Under the pieces are notes generated by a model. That model did not search any database. It saw only the letters and a list, made by a program, of their open reading frames with translations, and was not told the DNA's origin. A stretch of 9,921 nucleotides of DNA from an uncultured Acetatifactor sp. (GTDB lineage Bacteria > Bacillota > Clostridia > Lachnospirales > Lachnospiraceae): assembly GCA_934394515.1 (NCBI GenBank), contig CAKRRU010000095.1, positions 1 through 9,921 on the forward strand, read 5' to 3'. Shown here piece after piece: positions 7,732 through 9,921 of this stretch. The first letter of the stretch is position 1; each line of letters starts with the position of its first letter. The position numbers and the translations under genes were made by a program.

Positions 7732-7785
7732 CTATGCAACGCTCGAAAATTAATTTACAAAATCAGTCTTTTAGAACTTGCATAG
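7732..7785 (+). repeat. Inverted repeat in the yaaR-holB gap
   Basis: CTATGCAA at 7732-7739 is the exact inverse complement of TTGCATAG at 7778-7785, enclosing 38 nt. The outer flanks AAAC and GTTT extend the pairing if two bases are bulged. No T-run follows. The right arm also supplies TTGCAT (7778-7783), 17 bp before TACGAT (7801-7806), a weak promoter-like pair that could drive holB. Nothing else is recognised in this 177-nt gap. Confidence 0.4.
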
Positions 7786-7884
7786 TTTATCGAAAAACAG
7801 TACGATAACGTTAAATATTTGAAAAATAAAAACAAGTAATAAGTACACGAGAAACGAAGACAGATACGGACAGGGGGAATACTA

Positions 7885-8877
7885 ATGGCAACATTTCATG
7901 ACATTATCGGTCAGGAACAGATCAAAGAACATTTACAAAACGCTATTTCGGCGAAAAAAATTTCCCATGCCTATATCATCAACGGTGAAAAGTCTTCCGG
8001 CAAAGAATTCATTGCCAGAGTATTTGCTATGACCTTACAATGTGAAAAGGGTGGGACGGAGCCTTGCCAGGAATGCCATTCCTGTAAGCAGGCACTGTCG
8101 GATAACCAGCCGGATATTATCTATGTCAGTCATGAAAAGCCGAATACCATCAGCGTAGATGACATCCGTGCGCAGATCAATAATGATATTGCCATCAAGC
8201 CCTACAGCAGCCCTTACAAAATATATATCATGAATGAAGCGGAGAAGATGACGCCGCAGGCGCAGAATGCGATTCTGAAAACGTTGGAGGAGCCGCCTGA
8301 GTACGCAGTGATCATGCTGCTGACCTCTAATGTGAATACTTTATTGCCTACGATTTTGAGCCGTTGCGTGGTATTGAATATGAAGCCGGTAGCGGATGAC
8401 CTGGTGCGGAAATACCTGATGCAGCAGCTGCAGGTGCCGGATTATAAGGCGGAAGTGTGCGTGGCATTTGCCAGAGGCAATATTGGCAAGGCAAAATCCC
8501 TGGCTTCCAGTGAAGATTTTGATAATATTAAAAACGAGGCGTTGTCGCTGTTAAAATATATTCAGGATATGGATCTGAGTGAGATCACCGCAGCCATCAA
8601 AAAAATCACAGAATATAAGCTTCAGATCAATGATTACCTGGATCTGATTGCTATCTGGTATCGGGATGTACTCCTGTTCAAGGCGACCAGTGATGTAAAT
8701 CACCTAGTCTTCCGGGAAGAGATCAGTTCTATCCGCCGTGTGGCACAGCGCAGCAGCTATGAAGGAATCGAGCAAGTCATCGAAGCACTGGATAAGGCCA
8801 AGAGACGTCTGGATGCCAATGTAAACTTTGACCTGACGATGGAACTGCTTATGTTGGAGATCAAAGAGAATGGGTAA
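7885..8877 (+). CDS. holB: DNA polymerase III delta' subunit (clamp loader)
   Basis: This is the delta prime subunit of the replicative clamp loader, which helps place the sliding clamp on primed DNA. The 330 residues begin with FHDIIGQEQIKEHLQNAI, typical of the family, followed by SHAYIINGEKSSGK, with a P-loop-like segment at 34-40. Four cysteines (53, 61, 64, 67) form the expected zinc module, then come NEAEKM (117-122), LKTLEEPPE (131-139), LPTILSRC with the SRC motif at 159-161, and a helical C-terminal domain. The Walker B position reads NEAE rather than DEAE, in line with delta prime generally being ATPase-inactive. The start ATG 7885 has AGGGGGA at 7872-7878. Its stop codon lies within ATGGGTAA, so a downstream frame could start by overlap. 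Confidence 0.95.
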   Translation: MATFHDIIGQEQIKEHLQNAISAKKISHAYIINGEKSSGKEFIARVFAMTLQCEKGGTEPCQECHSCKQALSDNQPDIIYVSHEKPNTISVDDIRAQINNDIAIKPYSSPYKIYIMNEAEKMTPQAQNAILKTLEEPPEYAVIMLLTSNVNTLLPTILSRCVVLNMKPVADDLVRKYLMQQLQVPDYKAEVCVAFARGNIGKAKSLASSEDFDNIKNEALSLLKYIQDMDLSEITAAIKKITEYKLQINDYLDLIAIWYRDVLLFKATSDVNHLVFREEISSIRRVAQRSSYEGIEQVIEALDKAKRRLDANVNFDLTMELLMLEIKENG

Positions 8878-8920
8878 TATAAATCATATGAAAACGATGA
8901 AGAGAAAATCGGAACGTTAA
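8870..8920 (+). other. Possible 16-codon micro-ORF overlapping the holB stop
   Basis: An ATG at 8870, overlapping the holB stop as ATGGGTAA, opens a 16-codon frame (MGNINHMKTMKRKSER) ending at 8920. The overlap geometry is what a translationally coupled downstream gene would use. The peptide is basic and I do not recognise it. It may be chance, or the broken start of a gene that once followed holB. Confidence 0.2.
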
Positions 8921-8931
8921 AATATAATTAT

Positions 8932-9267
8932 ATGATTGAAAAATTGTCTGAAATAAATCCAATTGATGAAAGCCATGGAGTAATCAATATAGAGTACATT
9001 CGGCAAAAATGTGAAAAAGTATTTGAAAACTATGAAATAGAATTTTGTTATCTTTTCGGGTCTTATGCAAAAGGGAAAGCAACTCCGGAGAGCGATGTGG
9101 ATCTGCTTATTTCAACAGAAGTGAGCGGACTGAAATTTTATGGATTAGTGGAAGAAATAAGGACAGCGCTGCATAAAAAAGTGGATGTCCTCAATATGAA
9201 TCAATTGACGGATAATCCCGAACTCACAAAAGAAATATTAAAAGATGGGATAAAGATATATGGGTAA
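8932..9267 (+). CDS. MNT-type nucleotidyltransferase (MntA-like), stand-alone
   Basis: This 111-residue minimal nucleotidyltransferase has the pol-beta signature GSYAKGKATPESDVD, an exact G-S-x10-D-x-D match with Gly43-Ser44, Asp55 and Asp57. A third acidic residue, Asp85, lies in KKVDVLNM. The family transfers nucleotides, and many members are MntA antitoxins that AMPylate a HEPN (HepT) toxin. No intact HEPN gene adjoins it here, so its partner and role are unknown. No Shine-Dalgarno is visible before ATG 8932. TATAAT at 8923-8928 is too close to the ATG to give a leader. The gene is visibly richer in A/T than holB and its other neighbours, which suggests acquisition. An ATGGGTAA sequence lies at each end of the cassette (8870 and 9260). 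Confidence 0.85.
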   Translation: MIEKLSEINPIDESHGVINIEYIRQKCEKVFENYEIEFCYLFGSYAKGKATPESDVDLLISTEVSGLKFYGLVEEIRTALHKKVDVLNMNQLTDNPELTKEILKDGIKIYG

Positions 9268-9316
9268 CACGAAAAATGATATCTCTGAGTTGCTGGAAAT
9301 GGTAACAGCGCAATAA
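9260..9316 (+). pseudogene. Possible remnant frame overlapping the MNT stop
   Basis: An ATG at 9260 overlaps the nucleotidyltransferase stop within ATGGGTAA. It opens only 18 codons (MGNTKNDISELLEMVTAQ) before TAA at 9314. HEPN partner genes often start by overlap at exactly this position, so this could be a truncated HEPN gene. It could equally be chance or the relic of another gene. The peptide is too short to assign. Confidence 0.2.
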
Positions 9317-9342
9317 TTTCATAGATTGTACGGGTAAAAACC

Positions 9343-9372
9343 TTGACATTTCCGCTATTTCGGTATTATCAT
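9343..9372 (+). promoter_or_regulatory. Promoter of the T-box leader
   Basis: A perfect -35, TTGACA, at 9343-9348 is followed after 18 bp by TATCAT at 9367-9372. TATTAT at 9364-9369 with a 15-bp spacer is a poorer alternative. The expected start near 9380 lies just before the base of T-box Stem I at 9384, which supports this choice. Confidence 0.8.
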
Positions 9373-9383
9373 ATCAGAGTAAA

Positions 9384-9657
9384 GGCAATGAACGTGCACA
9401 GTAAGATTCTATTTTCCTGACAGAGAGGGAAGCTCACCGGCTGAAAAGCTTCCTGAGGTTCAACTGGAATCGAAATTCACACGCGAGCCGCATACCGGAA
9501 GAGTCAATGGGATTTGGTAGGGTATGACGTTCCTCACTCGTTACGTGAGTTAAGAGTCTTATCGTGAACTTAAATGTAGTTTTCACATAAGGAATTTGGG
9601 TGGTACCGCGGATATGAATTCGTCCCAATGGGGTGGATTTGTATGCGCGGTTTTTTT
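9384..9657 (+). promoter_or_regulatory. T-box riboswitch, specifier TTC (Phe)
   Basis: This tRNA-sensing leader RNA reads through its terminator when the matching tRNA is uncharged. Stem I is closed by GGC (9384-9386) with GCC (9487-9489). Above it lies a kink-turn-like GA internal loop, then CGTG with CACG. The specifier loop has AGTAA (9400-9404) on one side and GAAATTCA (9472-9479) on the other. TTC at 9476-9478, followed by A, is taken as the phenylalanine specifier. The distal arm has the AGAGAG bulge and the GGAAGCT/AGCTTCC stem. CATACC/GGTATG (9491-9496 with 9521-9526) forms a stem II, and CTCAC/GTGAG (9533-9549) a short hairpin. The conserved T-box GGGTGGTACCGCG is at 9598-9610. Its TGGT bulge fits a tRNA with discriminator A. 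An antiterminator can pair GAATT (9592-9596) with AATTC (9617-9621). Confidence 0.93.
9605..9657 (+). terminator. T-box regulated intrinsic terminator
   Basis: ACCGCG (9605-9610) pairs with CGCGGT (9646-9651). The helix continues, with many G-U pairs and one mismatch, up to CCC/GGG around a short AAT(G) loop at 9627-9630. Seven or more T's follow at 9651-9657. The left arm overlaps the conserved T-box sequence, so this helix and the antiterminator exclude each other. Confidence 0.92.
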
Positions 9658-9695
9658 GTATCTATTCGCCAAAAGTAAGCATCGCAGATGCGGTT

Positions 9696-9724
9696 TTGCG
9701 AATGCGGCTCTGAATAGTTACAAT
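9696..9724 (+). promoter_or_regulatory. Possible second promoter downstream of the T-box terminator
   Basis: TTGCGA (9696-9701) lies 17 bp before TACAAT (9719-9724), giving a start near 9731. It is downstream of the T-box terminator and 120 nt before the synthetase start codon, so transcription from it would escape tRNA control. A small palindrome, GCATC-GCA-GATGC, lies just upstream at 9679-9691. The match could be chance. Confidence 0.35.
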
Positions 9725-9780
9725 AGAGCAAGGCAACATACCCATCCCAGGCACAAGTAAAAATACGTGTGCATCAAAGG

Positions 9781-9830
9781 CACAGTGTACAACAGACACA
9801 GTGTGCATAAGCACAGTGTGCATAAGCACA
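9781..9830 (+). repeat. Iterated CACAGTGTG repeats in the synthetase leader
   Basis: Two tandem 15-bp units, (a/g)CACAGTGTGCATAA, occupy 9796-9810 and 9811-9825, and a broken third copy begins at 9826. A related CACAGTGTA lies at 9781-9789, and GTGTGCAT recurs at 9767-9774. Each core, CACA-G-TGTG, is a short palindrome. The array ends just before the Shine-Dalgarno sequence at 9838-9843. It could be a slippage repeat or a protein-binding array. Confidence 0.8.
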
Positions 9831-9847
9831 CAGAAATGAGGAGAAAG

Positions 9848-9921
9848 ATGGCAGATTTAAACGAATTGAATGAAAAAGTCGAACAGATCAAAGCCGACAT
9901 CCGGGAACAGCTGGAGAAGAT
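9848..9921 (+). CDS. pheS: Probable phenylalanyl-tRNA synthetase alpha subunit, 5' end only
   Basis: The window ends after 24 codons plus two bases of an open frame starting at ATG 9848, preceded by GAGGAG (9838-9843) with short spacing. The visible part, MADLNELNEKVEQIKADIR and on, is a charged amphipathic helix of the kind that opens PheS, where an N-terminal coiled coil contacts tRNA. The identification rests mainly on the upstream T-box with a Phe (TTC) specifier, since pheST is its usual target in Firmicutes. No catalytic motif lies within the window. If the specifier were misread, another tRNA synthetase or an amino acid gene would be possible. Confidence 0.6.
   Translation, partial: MADLNELNEKVEQIKADIREQLEK

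Noticed and set aside
8923..8928. TATAAT as promoter of the MNT gene
   Set aside because: It lies only 3 nt before the ATG, so transcription would start inside the gene, and no -35 is present at 17 bp.
9434..9628. Antisense open frame over the T-box
   Set aside because: The region is fully explained as structured leader RNA, and the frame has no coding features.
9781..9830. CRISPR array
   Set aside because: The units are 15 bp and directly adjacent, without spacers, and no cas genes are present.
9718..9900. Antisense Cys/Leu-rich open frame over the repeat leader
   Set aside because: Its composition comes from the CACAGTGTG repeats read backwards. It also overlaps the start of the synthetase gene.

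Overview
The window looks like a chromosomal segment from a Clostridia (Firmicutes) genome, most likely Lachnospiraceae. This rests on protein style, AGGAG-type ribosome binding sites, a T-box leader, and a variant of the Firmicutes yaaO-tmk-yaaQ-yaaR-holB neighbourhood. Every supported gene is on the + strand; the antisense open frames are shadows. The family calls come from recognising motifs by eye. No database search was run.

Layout. (1) 2-117: tRNA-Lys(TTT) with its own intrinsic terminator. (2) About 150-1266: a promoter, then azlC and azlD, a two-subunit branched-chain amino acid exporter with overlapping reading frames, closed by a long terminator. (3) 1277-6395: a perfect extended -10 promoter, then a membrane-anchored L,D-transpeptidase, an HD-domain phosphohydrolase, an Orn/Lys/Arg decarboxylase-family protein (YaaO-like) and pyruvate kinase. 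They are closely spaced with no convincing terminator between them. (4) 6567-8877: a divergent guanylate-kinase-like P-loop kinase, YaaR (DUF327), and HolB (DNA polymerase III delta prime), separated by 112-177 nt gaps. (5) 8870-9316: an A/T-rich stand-alone MNT-type nucleotidyltransferase flanked by two copies of ATGGGTAA. It lies where many Firmicutes have ricT, and no intact HEPN partner follows it. (6) 9343-9921: a consensus-like promoter and a complete T-box riboswitch whose specifier reads TTC (Phe). Then come its terminator, a leader with iterated CACAGTGTG repeats and a possible second promoter, and the first 24 codons of a gene that is probably pheS.

Together the genes are mostly housekeeping: amino acid export, wall cross-linking, glycolysis, nucleotide metabolism, clamp loading and tRNA charging. 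I see no phage genes, transposase, CRISPR array or secondary-metabolite cluster. The accessory-looking parts are the lone nucleotidyltransferase between holB and the T-box, the unusual kinase in the place usually held by tmk, and the repeat-bearing leader between the T-box terminator and the synthetase start. I do not see clear evidence for an undescribed multi-gene system.
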